DNA from: Antedon bifida
Lineage: Eukaryota; Echinodermata; Crinoidea; Comatulida; Antedonidae
Reading direction: 5' to 3'
Assembly: GCA_963402885.1 (NCBI GenBank)
Contig: OY727096.1
Coordinates: 31,663,820-31,727,819, forward strand
DNA: 64,000 nucleotides
Part shown: one piece after another, positions 22,601-37,600 of the stretch
Layout: each line of letters opens with the position of its first letter
How positions within the stretch are numbered: the first letter of the stretch is position 1
The notes under the pieces: generated by a model
Told to the model about the DNA's origin: nothing
Databases searched by the model: none
What the model saw: the letters and a program-made list of their open reading frames with translations, nothing else
Program-made: the position numbers and the translations under genes

Positions 22601-25600
22601 CTAACTCTGCCAAAGTCCTTCAATTAAATATTTCTAATCTTGAATGCGATACAGTAAGTTGACCTTCCTTCGTTCTTTACTACTGTATCCATCAAACTTC
22701 CACAGACTGATCTGCGTTCCCAACAACCTTGTTCAGAAACAAATTGGCAAAATAACTGAAATACCTCATTTCACCGGCAAATAATCTCTATAGGAGTCCT
22801 CTTTTACTTTGATAAGTTTGTGACCTGTATTCACCGTCATATATATTTTTTTCCAATGTTCGTCTTTTTCTTAGGATACCATATAGACAGTTTGCCTTCT
22901 ACAAGACTTTTACCAATGCCTCAAACATTTTCTGTCCAATTTCATCATGCCATGGCCAACAAACACCTTTGTGCGAATTGCAGCATTCTTCATTAATCGG
23001 GATATCATCTCTCTTTAAATGTTAACTAGATTTGCCAGCTCTGATGAAATCATTAATTTGTGTTATTCCAATTATACCACGCTCAATGACTCTGATCAAT
23101 TGATGTAAATCCAGCAAGTCCCACACATACATGTCTTCTCATATACATATATAGGGATATAGTTTAACCACATCATTTAGATTTCGTCGACTCTCAGTAT
23201 TCAAGTTAATATCTTTATGATCAGCCTCTTTCAAACAAAATGATACTTAACTTAGAATCTCTTTTTCTGTCTGCATTTGTAGAAGCAAGTTGTAGAGAGA
23301 AAGCAGAATTAGTGTGCTTCTGTCCTTTAGAGATGTTTTCCATTTAAGATATTTGTGGCATAGGTAATACAAGTTCAGTTTAAAAAAAAGCACTTGCCTC
23401 AACACTATTTTCACAATGATACATGTCCAAAAGCCATATAGTTCACCGGGTCGACATAATAATTGCTTTTTGATGTCATCTCTGTCCACCTCCACTCATC
23501 TCGGGCAAGAGTCATCACCAGGCATTCTTGTCTTTCCCTAGTGAGTTTTTATACCACAACCATGTGCACTCATCAAACGAGTGTATAATGCTGGTCTGTC
23601 TGAAGGGGGTAGGCCTACATATCTAATGAAATTGGTTGAGATTGTAGAAGATGAGAAGTAGGAGTTCATTCATTTACAAGGTTATTTATAGGCAGAGCTG
23701 TATCTGTATTTCTTTCAAGCTTCTACCAAAACTTGACAGGTTGAAAACTTACCAACCATACTGGTGACTATGGCCCTGAAGGTTCAGACATTGAATACAT
23801 AGCAATAACGCATTTATTATTTAACATATTTATACAGGATTTCACAATAAGGTATAAATGCACTTGTTTTATATTGTGGTCCTGTCTCCTGTCAAGTTTC
23901 AGTTTAAAGAAAAGAAATGAGATCTGTAATTTAGAATCTATATATATATAAATTATGGTTAATTCTGACATAGGCGAGCACAATGGAAAAACTTTGGAAC
24001 AAATTTCTGCCTTGGACCTGAACTATCTTAGGTGTACCGCAAAATGTAAAACAGTTTTCACTATTACGATATTGTTCCATATTTCTATCTTAGAAATATA
24101 TTATAAAGAGTTTTAAAACAAAATATCTGATTCATTGGTAGATCTTCAACTCAATTTCAATTGTACGCGGTCAAAGTAATTTCCGGATTCACGATGAGTT
24201 CACAGGTTCACCTTGCAACAACTACCTGGTTTCAGTTAAGTTGGTCGTTAGTGGCTATAGCTATTTTAGTTTTTTGTTTATTTTCGGATCGGACCGCGCG
24301 TGTGAAGGTACAGTTGTTAAAAAATAAAATCCCGATAGCCGAGTTTTATTGAGTAAGCTGGCAGGAATAACTGTAGGCTATCTGTGTCCCATTAGGGCCC
24401 ATATTGCAAGCCGTCTAAAACATCTTCCTTCTTGGGCCGAAACGGCCTACACTGTCGCGGAAGTTAGTTTCAAAAGATGTTTAAATTAAATAATGTATTA
24501 TGATGGTATTTATTTGAATAAACGCCTCCCAAATAAAACATCACTTTGAATAATAATCGCCTGAGAAGTGACAATTTTAGAACATTGTGTACAAACAACA
24601 ATTTATGCACACATATTTAACAAAAATTATTTAAAGAATTTAATTTTTAGTGGCGGCCATTTTGAAATCCAAGATGGCCGACAGATTATCGCTTTACATA
24701 GTTAGGATTGTATAATGGGTACAGTAATACCATCAAAACGGACTTGTTCCACATTCATAATTTGTATTATAGGTGATATTCTGATTTTTAATAGGGTTAT
24801 TTGAATGTTGGCGGCCATCTTGAATTTGGTCCTTTAAATGTCTTTTGAAAAAATGGCAACATATTTTTTTTCATACCTTATATTATCAAGATATGAAATA
24901 AAGTCAAAGTTTGCTTTTAACAAAAAATATACACGACATTCATATAAACGACATACCAGCCTACACTATAGGACCTACAAAGGTTATAAGTATTTTCTCT
25001 TCGTCTGATTGTGTGATGTTGACAATTATCATGTAAAAACAAGCTATCTGTTGGCCTACTGTTATAATCATTGACAATTTATTCGCGTTGACATTAACAT
25101 CTGCTTATTTGGGTTTCAATTATTGTGTTATAAATATGCATATCATTACATGCATTGTCGTAGTGTTTAAATTATAATTTAATATGGATATTGCTGATGT
25201 ACGCTTACATGTGTAAAGTGAACCAACCAGCTTATAGTAGGAGTATCCCTATTTGGAGCTCTTCGTGCTGCTTTACGTTACGTTACGTGTTTCTGAGTGC
25301 GCAATTCCCCTATGGAGACTTTTCCGTTGGTTCATTAGATGCAATTATCGAAATGCCAAATATCGGTTGAAGAAATGACACTCGGTACATTGTACGATAT
25401 TATGGAGCATTGGATTTGTGACGACTTAGAACCTTTCTGACTTATGTATTATTATGTCAGTGCTGTAGGGGTGGGGTGGGTGATCTATCCATTCTGAGTC
25501 GGGTATATTTTATAATTTTATAAAAGGCAAAATAACTACCGGTAGTCTTTATCAATTCGTTAGCCTGCGAAAGCCCAATTTAGCATTTTATCTGAAATTT

Positions 25601-28600
25601 AAAAAAGTCATTTGACGCATTGGAACCCGGATTAGAACAGATTTTTGTTAAAACAACACCGTCATTCATTCTATATTAAACGTCAAAGTAGCCTACATAC
25701 TAAACGTACAAATAAAATACAGAACTGACCTCCGTTGGTTATTTCACAATAATAAAGGAAATGATTTTAATTAAAAGCCTAAAACAAATTTCATTTTCAA
25801 GTCTATTTTGTGCCAAATCCTGGAGTTCTAGCTATACTCGTGTACTCTACTTTTCGTACTCCTAATGGTCAGCTTAATTCAAGTGCTGTTATAACAAGCA
25901 GAATATACTACGATACATAATTTATGTACGACGTCTATTATGCATACAAGTAGCAATTTAAATACTACCCGCTTGTTGTTATTCATATCCTCACAAGCAT
26001 AATGCAAATCAGATATAGCTTGACATACATTTAAAACAAGCATTTGATTAATAATCTAAATTGGCGAGAACATATTTATGTTATAGTCGGTATGTGCTGT
26101 TTAAAATCATTGTTTTATAATTATTAATATTCACTTTTCATTGTCAGCATCAAGACTAATTAGGATCATTATTGTAGTGATAATCACGTTGACATCTGTG
26201 ACGTCACTGTTCTCCTTTTACTCTCCATTCATTTACGTTTGTCTAAACTTGATAATAATTGTAATTTATAATGATTTCAATTTATCTATACTTTATACCC
26301 TTTATAACGATGGTCTACTATTGTAAGGATTTATAAATACGTCACGTCTTCGTTATTTTTGACAATTTCTAAGTAAAGTGTTTCAATGTAGTTTGACATT
26401 TAAAACGAATGCCCCAAATAGGGGTGTTTTTCGAATGTGGTACACACTGTCTATGGTTGTCGATGCTGAAACATGCCCTCACGAGGGTGTTTTGCTAAGG
26501 GACATCGCCGTCTACAATACTTGTTTTAATAGCTGAATTTCCGAAATAAATCAGTGCATAAAACTGGTAATTGTAATGCCACCAAATTTCAATCAACAAA
26601 TGTTTGAGAAATCCGAAATAAAAGGGAAAATTAATTCATTTAAATATATGTATCTGTGCTGTATGTGTTTGATAATATTCAAGCTTTTACATTGCTATAT
26701 GACAATTCATGTTTAAATAATAATTGAATTATTAACAATTTTGTTTTATCAATATTTATTTTTCCCTTCACGCGTCAGTTATATCGCAAAGAAGTAAGTG
26801 TTTTCTGTATTGTGTCAGTATTGTTAGTATATTTACTTGCATGTTTTCTTGTGTTTTGTTATAAGCCATTTTGTTGTATGGAAACTCACTTTCCATCAAT
26901 GTTTGCGTTTATTATATACATGGTGCCGTTTCTGTTTAGAATTATAAACTATTTCATAATTAGACGTTTATGTTAGGTGGGTTTCCTGCCTAACAGTCGA
27001 ACTCAGACCTCACGGGGATATTATGGCAATGTGCTAAAAACGATAGCCAACCGTACTGGATATGGCTATTATGGTACAAATGCAATAAATAAGACTATTA
27101 TGCCCGGCCTACTTGTAAGACTACCAGAACACGGAATTATGCAATCTTGTTTCATTCATTTGTCGTTTTCCCAGGCAATTTGAAGAACGGAACTAACATT
27201 ATTAAAATTTATTACATTGGAATGTGTTTTGTTCGACTTCATTTCGAAGGCAACGGTTCTCATTGGAGTTTTCATTGTAAACATGTTCGTACAGTGTTGC
27301 ACGCGACCTGTCGTGCCATATGTGTGTTAATTATAAAAACGAATAAAGTTTATCTAGCGATTTATTTGCGGAAAATGTTATTTACAACAAACTTAATAGA
27401 CAAGTCTAAACTTTATCAGTGTCTACAAAGTGTCTGACTGGATCAAAACATGTCATTACGAATGAAATTACGTCATTCTCAACCTTTTCGGTGTAACTAA
27501 AAAGGGTTAGAATTCAGATGAAACACTTCCTGTTTACGGAACAAATATTAAAATAAGGAAAGTAGAAGGCTGATAGGCATGTACAATACCAAGATATTTC
27601 TTTTAAATGGCCCATGACCTTTTGCCAATATTTAGCATGGGGTAGGGAGGGGGTTGAGGGGGTTTGGTAAGTAACATATCCACCACAACCTTGGTTCAAA
27701 CCCTTCAAAAAGTAGGTCCTTTTATTATTGGTTAGTTAAATTGTATTACCTTGCATTTTTTTCTACTAGTATACTACCTTCAATGTCATTTATTCAATTA
27801 AAAGACATATTTTGTGTCATGTTTGCTTAATTCTATCAAGCTGATTCTCCAAAATTATTTTCAATTAATTTAATTTAATTTTAATTAAACGATGTTACAT
27901 TTATATTTATTTTGTTCACATAATTTGGCATGTTATTTGGCATGCTCGTGATGATTCTACAGTTTGTAAAAGTGAAATAAAAATCATTGTTTAAGTTTAT
28001 CTTTCTATTTACTACTGTGTCACTCTTTATAGACCTTACAGTTATATGTACATTTCTATCTATCATCCTACTATTGTAACTGTTAATTGTGTAATATATT
28101 GTAAGGAAACAATTCGTACAATCTGTTAAGTTCATATTAAACATTTATGATAATAATGTCGTGTTATTATTGTGCAAATAAAACATGAGGGAACTGCTTG
28201 CATTCAATTTCATTATGTTGCACAACACAAACGTTTTTCTTGAAACTCACAATCTTGTTGTCTTTCTTCATTTCTTTTTCTTTCTTCTTATTAAATAACA
28301 TTCTCATAATTTACAGGTTGAAATTTTGCGACGGAAACTAAAAAAAGAAGTTGGCGAAGAAACATCCGATGATATTAAAAAAAAGGTCAGAGTTTATTCA
28401 TTTTTATCTGTATATTCTAGGGCTGGCCCAATTTAATTCCGATGTTAATGGTGTAATAAAACAGAATTTAGGACATTTTCGACCTCAAGAAAAGTCTAGT
28501 TTTTGGTTAAGTTCCCGCTTTTCAGAGAGTCAAAATGTATTCACCAGCCGGGTAGGTGCATGACAATGACACTTGGTATGAAACGACTATTATTAATCCG

Positions 28601-31600
28601 ACTAGCCACTCAATCAACATCGTTCAAGTATATAAAATATATGGATCATGGTGTAAAAACATTGTCTGCCAATTTAATTAATGTAATAATTCATTACAAT
28701 CAATTATGGAAAGTGGTAGGGAAATTTATCATCATATATGTAGGCCTACATTAATATATTTATTTGCATATAGATTCGACGATTAACGACATCAACAACA
28801 TCTGACGATGACGAAGCAGAATATGACATGTCTCGCTTGATAAACGACCTTCAAAATGCATCTGAACGAGAAAAAGATCTCCAGAACCAACTTCAACTTG
28901 CTGAAGAAGAAGCAGATTCTGTCCGTAAGAGCATTTCGGCGTTGGAGTTGGACAAGGAGGCAATAGAATTCGAGCTTGAACGCTTTAAAATGCGTTTTGG
29001 AACTCTAGAAGAACCGAAGCGTTTGGACAATGACAGAGGTGTGAGTACTGAACGAGAGGCTGAGATGCGTTTGCAGTTAATGGTAGCAGAACAAGAAGCT
29101 ACAGTCATGAGGAAAAAGATACTAGAACTAGAAACTAAAAATGAAGAACTCGGAAATGGCCGTGAACAAAATAGAGGTAATCCTTGGCTTTATATCATTC
29201 AATTCATCTTGTGAAAGGTAGATTTTATGGCTAGTGGTTAGCTAGCCCAAGTAAGCAGCGGGTACTGCACCAACAGGATGATGATTGTATTTAACACCAG
29301 GATAATGATCTGGAGGTCGTGGGTTCGAGTCACACCCGATAATTACTTAGTGTGTAATAATGAATCAAGTCTTCTCAATGTAGTTATTTTGGTTTTTCAA
29401 ATGTATACATGAATATAGAAGCATATTTTATTGTTGTTCTTTTCAGGACGCAGCGAAGAGACTATAATGGATACATCGACATCGAACGATTCTTTAAAAC
29501 AAGAGTTTGAACAATTGCAGAAAGAAAACTCAGAATTACAGTTAAAACTTACAAAATGGCGGGAATTTGATAAGGTATTTTCACCAGATAAAGATTGCAA
29601 TGTAAATGAAAGTGAGGACGCGATTATGGCTGCTCTCAGGAAAGAATTACTGTTTCAGAAGAACCATTCAATAGAGATTGAAGTAAAAAATCACGTCTTA
29701 CAAGCTGAAGTGCAAACCCTTAAGAAACTAAGTGAAATTGTAAGTGGTGGCGGTGGGTCAAAGAGCAAAGGAAAGGCAACGGAGAATAAACTACGAGCTC
29801 AGATCGCTGTGTTACGAACTGAGGCGGACAACATGCGCCTACAGCTGGGTCAACTGCGTGTTGAAAATGAGCGTTTGACTGAGACTGAGTTTGATAAATC
29901 TCCAATAACACCAGATGAGGATTCTGATATGAAGGACGCACAGACATACCCACCAGAAGCTGGTGAATTACTTAAACTGCAAGAAAACGTCTCTGAACTC
30001 GAAGAGCAATTAGGTTAGTAGTGACTTTGGTTCAGCACGTACACGCACATTTTGATGTATACCTCTCTTTGTATCGTTTATCACGCTGTTCAACTTCTGA
30101 ACACTGTCTACTACTACTGACAGAACCTATGTAGCTGATACTCATTACTCTACTTCTTTCTACTACCTTCTACCACGAAGAATTACCTCTATCTTCCTAA
30201 CTTCTACTTTATTGTAACCTTGCATGCGCTTAAAAGTAACTCCGTTTGCAAGTAATGTTGTATGGTGCATTATAGTCAGTATGTACTTTTCTGTAACTTC
30301 TATTTGATCTAGTTATCGCTGACAACTTACAGTAAACAATAATATAGCTAACAATACGAAGGTTTAATTATTGCATTATAAGTGCTTTAAGAATAGATCT
30401 ATCTAATTTGTAATCTTATCTTAATCAATGTCTGTTGAACGTTAAAACGAATGGTTTTTAGTGTGTTAGATTTCAAACTTCAAATTTCGAAACACTCAAA
30501 TGAATCGATTGAAAAGATTTAAACTTGTAAAAGTATGAAAGTGGAAAGGGGAAAATACTAATGCCCACAATACCTGCAGTAGTATTAATGTATGACTTAC
30601 TAATCACGAAGATATATGGAAGGCTAAATATAAGAATAGAACATCTATTAATAACTATAGGACTAATAATAATTCCTATTCTGAAAGTTTTGATTAATCT
30701 TATGTTCCAAAGTGTAACCTGCGTGTACATAACATTAAAGAAAATAAGTCACGTTCAATTGAAAACTGACCCAGATTTATTGATACCGATGACCTAATTA
30801 ATCTAAGGACGCCATGCTTTACCAAAGATTACTACGACTTCCTTCTTAATGAAATCGATTAATATCTTAGTTACATAATCAGAATTTTAAGGTTTACTAA
30901 TTATAATAGGTCTACAACAGGTCTCAATTTTATTCCTCATCGCTGACCCCTATCGACACTAGTATCATGACAATTTGTACACCGCATGCCATACAAAATT
31001 GACTTCTTCAAAAAGTCAATGGGATAGTTTAGTGTAGGTTGGTGTGCTATGTTTCAATAGAACTTAAACTCGATTGTACCCATGGGACTGTACATTTAAT
31101 TAATTAACTGATTAAGTATTGATTTCCATAAAACCACAGGACAAATCCGTGTTACTTTTAAAACGATTGTTGTTTCAGTAAGCACTATTTTCTAATTTGT
31201 GTTTTAGTTAATTTTGTTAAGTTTTATGTATATGTTATATTTATTATTATTACTGCTCATTACGGTCCCACCATTGAATTCTAAGCATGGAGCGCGTGCA
31301 GCGTTGATTGGCTATTAAGCATAGACGTCAAACTGTTTTGGAAGTACTGCTAGATAAACTATGTTTTTACTTTATGATTGGCTCCACTAGGACACAACGC
31401 AAGGACGTAGACGCAACGCAAGCGAGTTGACCAATGACAAGCGACAGTTCGAATTATCCATCGCTTGTGATTGGTCAAATCCCTTACGTTGCGTTACGTC
31501 GTTGTGTTGCGTTTCTAGTGGGAACCAAGCAATAATAACTGATACTTGGTTAACGTTTACGTAATAAATAGATGTTCTGCATGGTATTATTGTTGTATAT

Positions 31601-34600
31601 CGGTGTTTTTTTTTTAATTCATACACTTTCCTGTCCTTCTTTCTTCTATGTATTTTATTGCTGATTCTATTATGTTTCCGTTTTTTAGCTTATTTCTTAT
31701 AACATCTTTCTATTTATGTCAGTGATCGAAGAAGAACAAAGTTTGACTCTTGCGTTTAAATGGTCATAATAATACGGCTTATGTATGACACGCAAGTAAA
31801 CTTTGTCTCTTCACGCTGTTTTGCACTATTATTATTATGCATGCACCTCATATGAATATTTAAGATATAGTATTTTTATTTGTTTACTAATATTGAAGAA
31901 TATACCTAACCTAATTAATTACTAACCAATCCAATTTATGATAATCATATGGAATATTTACATATTATGCAATGATCACTCTTCCCGTGGAAGAAATTAT
32001 AATACTTACTCATTTCAAAATGATTTTAAAAAATAAAATATATATTTTTTTAGTTGTTCGGTCTATTTTAAGGTCACAAACAACATTTTAATCCTATTAT
32101 GGTGTATGATATTTTCTAAATGGTTAAAAATAACAATTCCAGCAACATGCATTTCATACCACAAACGTAATAATAATATTCTCAATTATTAGTATAACCT
32201 TTATGTGACCGGTGACTATGTAGTAAGTAATTGTATGCAGCATTCTTCAAGGCGTTCGTGTACGCACAGGTCGCATCTCAACGGATCGTGCCGCACGACC
32301 TGTCGTTCGTTGTTCTTTTCGTTGTGCGAAAATGAGTTTGCTTGAGCATCATCGTATTTCCATCATCATCATCATCGTATTTAGTCCTTTTGAGTTTGAT
32401 TTTGTGTGCAGAAAAAACAAAAACAATAGGCCTATATCTTTAAACAAATTTGACTAATATTTAGACCGGGTCTTTTTTCATGAAATTATCTCATTTGTTA
32501 CAAGAAAATTGGAAATGGCCCATTTTTTACAGCACAATTTACAGTGGCTAGGGAGTTCCTTTTCTAATTGATTTTCTGATTGATTAATTTTCAAATTGAG
32601 TCAATTGTGTCCAGCTCAATTAAATTGAATTGAATTGAAACATTTTACAACCAGACAAGTACAAAAGCATATTGATATTAAAGTTAGTAATATTGTCCAG
32701 TATAAAATAATTGACAAACTACAGAGAAGAAATGAATACATTCTAGCAAAGGTAGGATTTTAGCTAGACTTAGTCCTAGCCATAGCCTAGACTTAGTCCT
32801 AGTTACAGCCTAAATTTAGTCAATGCCAGTGTTTATCGTCAACAGCCTACAGTGTACTAGTAGAAAGTGTCATACAGTACTTGAAGCCCATGCGTAGGCT
32901 ACTAATGACCTTTATAACGCAGCTGATTATACTCTTGCAATTTTATTGGTTAATTACGGATCACGTGTCATTCGGCATTAGCCCCATCTAAAAAAGTGAT
33001 ATATTATATGGTTATAATTAACGCGCTCTAAAGCAGGTTCATCCTTTTGTAAATATTTTGAGAAGTTTTGCCACGCGACGTTGTTGACTGATTCGCGTCT
33101 AAAGTTTAATAGCTTCCAGGCCTAGCATTCATCAGTGATTTACGATGGTTGAATTGAATAAAACTATAGGTGTGTATAAATAATTAATGTTTTGTAATGG
33201 AGAGAATATTTCATTCAGTGAAAAATTGACTGCTCTATTTTCAACTCGGCTCCGCCTCGTTAAAAATAGAGCAATCAATTGTTCAATATTCTCCCCATAC
33301 AACTCATAAACTTTAATTTATATACTATTAGCCTATACATTCCCCAAACCCACTGGAAAGGGTAGTATTTCAACTCACTAAAACACTACCGTATTTTGTT
33401 CAAAACAGTTCCCAGTACATTTTCTTATACGATTATCATTTTGTGTTTGAATGTGACTCATCTTCAGCACATAATGCAATCATACGACACAGTCAGTCAT
33501 TCGCCTGCTGAGTTCCATTAATGGTCCCGCCAAAACAAACTAGTTTCACCACAAGTGGTCCAACTATTTGATATCATATTCACATTGATAGCAACGACGA
33601 CACTGTATCGGTCAGTCAATATTCAGTTTTTAAGAAAGGTGTAGATACATTCTATATAGACACATACTTATTAATTGCATGGTTAAAATATCAACATTTT
33701 ACTAAACAGACGAACTTCAACGTATTGTAAGAAGCAAGGAGATGAACGAGGAGAAATATGAGATTGAGGTGCAAAAGGTAAAAGAGGATATGACTAAATC
33801 TAAAATGGTGACGTCTAAAGAAGTTGATTTGCAGGAGAAAATGCGACAACTAGCATTGGAAAATGAGGATCTGAAACAGGTTGTTGACTTGCAAAAGTCT
33901 CAGATCGCAGTCAACAACGCCCAGATTGAACAACTGAACCATCCAACATCTAGCCGCTCAGATTCAACGGGAGATGATGTTTTCACCGACAAGACACACT
34001 CTTTAGAAGTGAAGCTAAACTTTGAGGTGAAATACAATAATTTTATTTTATCAAATTCTTTAAATTAAAATTAACTATATTATGTATTCGTTCGCAACTA
34101 AACCACCTCTGCCCGGTCCGGCGGCCAAAAACCAAACGCTTGCTTTTCCTATTTTCTTAACGACCAATGCACCTAGTATTTATTCGTCACTGACTAACCA
34201 TGGAAGCAACAAATTAATTGAATACAAATGTAGGCTTACTTTCTTTAGAACAGTAGTTGTGTTATAAAACATAACACACCTGCTTGTATTATTGCTATTT
34301 GGTTGGTTAATTACGTGTGCTATTAATTATTTTTCACTAATGAACGATGAACAGCACTGTTGAACGTTCAGCTTTTTCTAAAAAATAATTCGCAACGCGC
34401 CAGGCTGTTGAAACAATGTGATGCTTCACGTGGATAACTGTTCTATTCCGCGTCCAAATCGGGAGAGCCGCCTTTGATGATTACCAGATCCCGAGCTAGA
34501 CTTGGATGGATTAATTGAATAACAGTTTAATTTAGAAACAGTAGGTGTGTTAAAACAATTAGTAAATGTTCTGTATTCGTTGAATGGTAAGGATATTTCA

Positions 34601-37600
34601 TGAGTTGAAAGATTGACTGCTTTATTTAATGATTTTTAGAGATGTTTAAAAGAGAGAATATCACACCTCGAGAAACAATTACAAGAGGAGAGAAAACGAA
34701 CACGCTCGGGTCTCGATAGTAAACCCGATGTTGTAGGTGAGACAAACGATGCAGTTGACCATGACGAAGATAGGAGCCCAGGGGGTCGAGATCGTGAAAG
34801 AGAGTTACTGAAATTCGAGGTATGAAACGCCAGTTATGATCTTTAAAACTAGTTGTTCTGCTAAACATTTGTAAATATGTTTGTATATTCGAATAGAACA
34901 GTTCAATGTGTTTAAGCCTATTGCATCAATTGCAGGGGCGTCACATCTTTTTTGTCGGGGTTGACTTCCATTATCTTCCCTTATTTATGCACTTAATTAG
35001 TGAGGCATATTAGCACTAAACATTATGTTATTCATTAAATTTATTATCCATTTTTTTCGATGGAATAATCATACAAATGTTTGTTTTATCAAAGCTGAAC
35101 GAGAGCAGTATGTTGTTGGAGGACATGCGCAAAGAACTGGATGACGAGCGAGAACGTCGCAAACTAGAGAGAGCTGAATTTGAAAAGAGGCTAGCTGAGG
35201 TTTGAACAATTATACCAGAGAATAGTGAAATTATGTAATTTCTTTATTCTCTGGAAAAACACATTGCCCTAATGATACACCAATAACCAATCTTAAACAT
35301 CTCTCTCAATCCTACAACTCCTTTAAGCATGCACATTTCTCAATCATAGGCTTACACATCTCTCTCAATCCTACGTCTCCTTTAAGCATGCACATTCCTC
35401 CATCATAGGTCCACACATCTCTCTCAATCCTACATCTCCTTTAAGCATGCACCTTTCTCAATTATACACTTCTCTACCAATCGTACACAGTCTCTCAATC
35501 CTACATCTGATTCTTTAAGAATATTTTTCTCAATCGTACACATCTCTCTCAATCGTACACATCTCTCCCAATCGTACACATCTCTCCCAATCGTACACAT
35601 CTCTCTCAATCGTAGTACACCTCTCTCAATCGTAGTACACATCTCTCTCAATCGTAGTACACATCTCTCTCAATCGTACACATTTCTCAATCGTACACAT
35701 CTCTCTCAATGTACACATCTCTCTCAATCGTACACATCTCTCTCAATCGTACACTATATACCAGGGAACCATGACAATGATATCCTATTACTAATTTTCA
35801 ACTTTCAAACTATTGTGCACGTTGCTATGCACATTCTTTGGCGCATGTGTAGTAAAGTAGATGCCAGCATGTATACCTCTAATGCATTTAGTGCCATGCT
35901 TACCATTATTTGAATACTAATGCAAGAATGCCATAGCATAGCATGGTATTGTGTAGCACACGTCAATAAACAAACCAATATCTCCACCGTTAATGAGCCT
36001 ACAATTGCAGGCGTTTCATATATCAATATTCAGTTGTGACTGGCAGTAGTGTTAGATAACATTAAACTGTGTTAAACCGTTAGGCATACGTTTTGTTTAA
36101 CTTAGTTTAGTACGAACGTGTTTAGGAACTAACATTGTACATTATAATATGTAGTAATAACATACTAACGATTTTCTTATAACCTCTTCTTTCTCACTAC
36201 GCATTCATTCTAACGTCATCGCGTGTACTGGTTGCTATAACAACTACTCGCCATCACCAACTTGCTAATTCACACTAACTCCAATAATGCCTACGAACAG
36301 TATTATAAGCCGAGTTTTGTGTCACAGGCGGCGGAAGATAAGAAACGAATTGAAAGAAAATACATTTTTGAGAAAGAAAGTGTGGAATTACAACGAAAAA
36401 TGGAGGGATTCAATTGGAAGAAAGAAAAGGCAGACTTGCTGAAGAGAATTGAGGCCTTCAAAAAGAAAGCAATGGAATTAGAAGAAAAATTAAACAAGCA
36501 TTCCGATCCAAAACAGGTACTTATACATTTTATTTAGGATAAATTCCAAACCGAGAGATATACTGCAAATAATCAATTAATAGACGTTGATGATCATGAT
36601 ATCTATGAAAATAAGAAATATATATATAAGAAATACTTTGTGTAGATATATAATTTAGCCAACATGAACATAAATCAAAAAGCATCCACTGGGAATTATT
36701 CATTTTGAATCGGTGAAGTTGTATAAAATCTGTTAAAATTAGAAAAATCCTTGTATGCTATTCTGGAAAATCTTATATAAATGTATTTATCTGTAATTGC
36801 ACTAGTTAAACGTTTTCACTTTGTAGGCCTATGTAATTTTAATAATGCTTTTCCAAATACATTCAAATCAAACATATTTGATGTGCAAATAGGTCTATCA
36901 TACAATAGCTTAATGATGAAATCCGATGGGATGGCGGCTTGACCTCAGTATGATACGATGGAACAATCAAAGTTCTCGATTGTACGCACGATTAAATGTA
37001 TGTATGTTATTATACGGTACTGAACTAACCATGTTTATTTGTTTGTAAAGTCTTCAGATGACCTATGTAAGCAGATGCAAGATTTACAGCACGTTCGTAG
37101 ACGGCTTGAAAATCAACTCGCTACGATTGACACAGAATGTTGGAAGTACAAGGACCAAGCAGCTTCAGCCGCAACTACAATACAAAAGGTAATGTAAAAA
37201 TTATTGTAAAGCTCTGTCTACACTATCAAACTAGTTTGACAAAACAAGTGTGATGTGCCCAAATATGGTAGTGATATGACTTCATCATTTCCATATAATG
37301 GGCACATCATATTTGTTGTCACATAAGTCATTGTCATATCATCTTTAGAGGAAGGTATCTGAACTATTAAACTTATTAAAACCGTTTATAATTTAAATGT
37401 GTGTACATTGTTGTTTGATTTTGATTAACTGTATTTCCCACACCCAAATTTCTGCAATATAACATTTTGTATTATTGGTTTTTACAAAAATTAATCAAGA
37501 AATAACAGGTAATAATATAGAATCGAACCTCAAAACTTAACGCGAGCAACTTAGAAGTTGACAAATTACACATGTCTCACTATCTATAATAAAACGTCAG

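Larger units (their letters stand above)
19558..28316 (+). other. MTCL-like intron 1 (8.76 kb, repeat-rich)
   Basis: The largest intron of the gene. It contains the ATT microsatellite, a 37-bp palindrome, a 178-bp tandem duplication, a family A MITE and a 3.0 kb inverted-repeat element. No open frame here resembles a known protein; frames near 26.1 and 27.1 kb look random. Confidence 0.7.

Noticed and set aside
23247-23495. Possible transposase or LINE endonuclease remnant on the minus strand
   Set aside because: A few residues (ARDEWRW in one frame) recall retroelement text, but frames are broken and no domain can be followed.
26977-27437. Two overlapping plus-strand frames in intron 1
   Set aside because: No motif, no splice logic, and composition typical of random A+T-rich DNA.
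32355-32380. CATCATCATC tract as a regulatory array
   Set aside because: Simple trinucleotide repeat with no other support.
35430-35651. Minus-strand frame with repeated REMCTI-like units
   Set aside because: It is produced by the minisatellite.
35297-35755. Regular repeats considered as a CRISPR array
   Set aside because: Units are contiguous with no unique spacers, in an animal intron.
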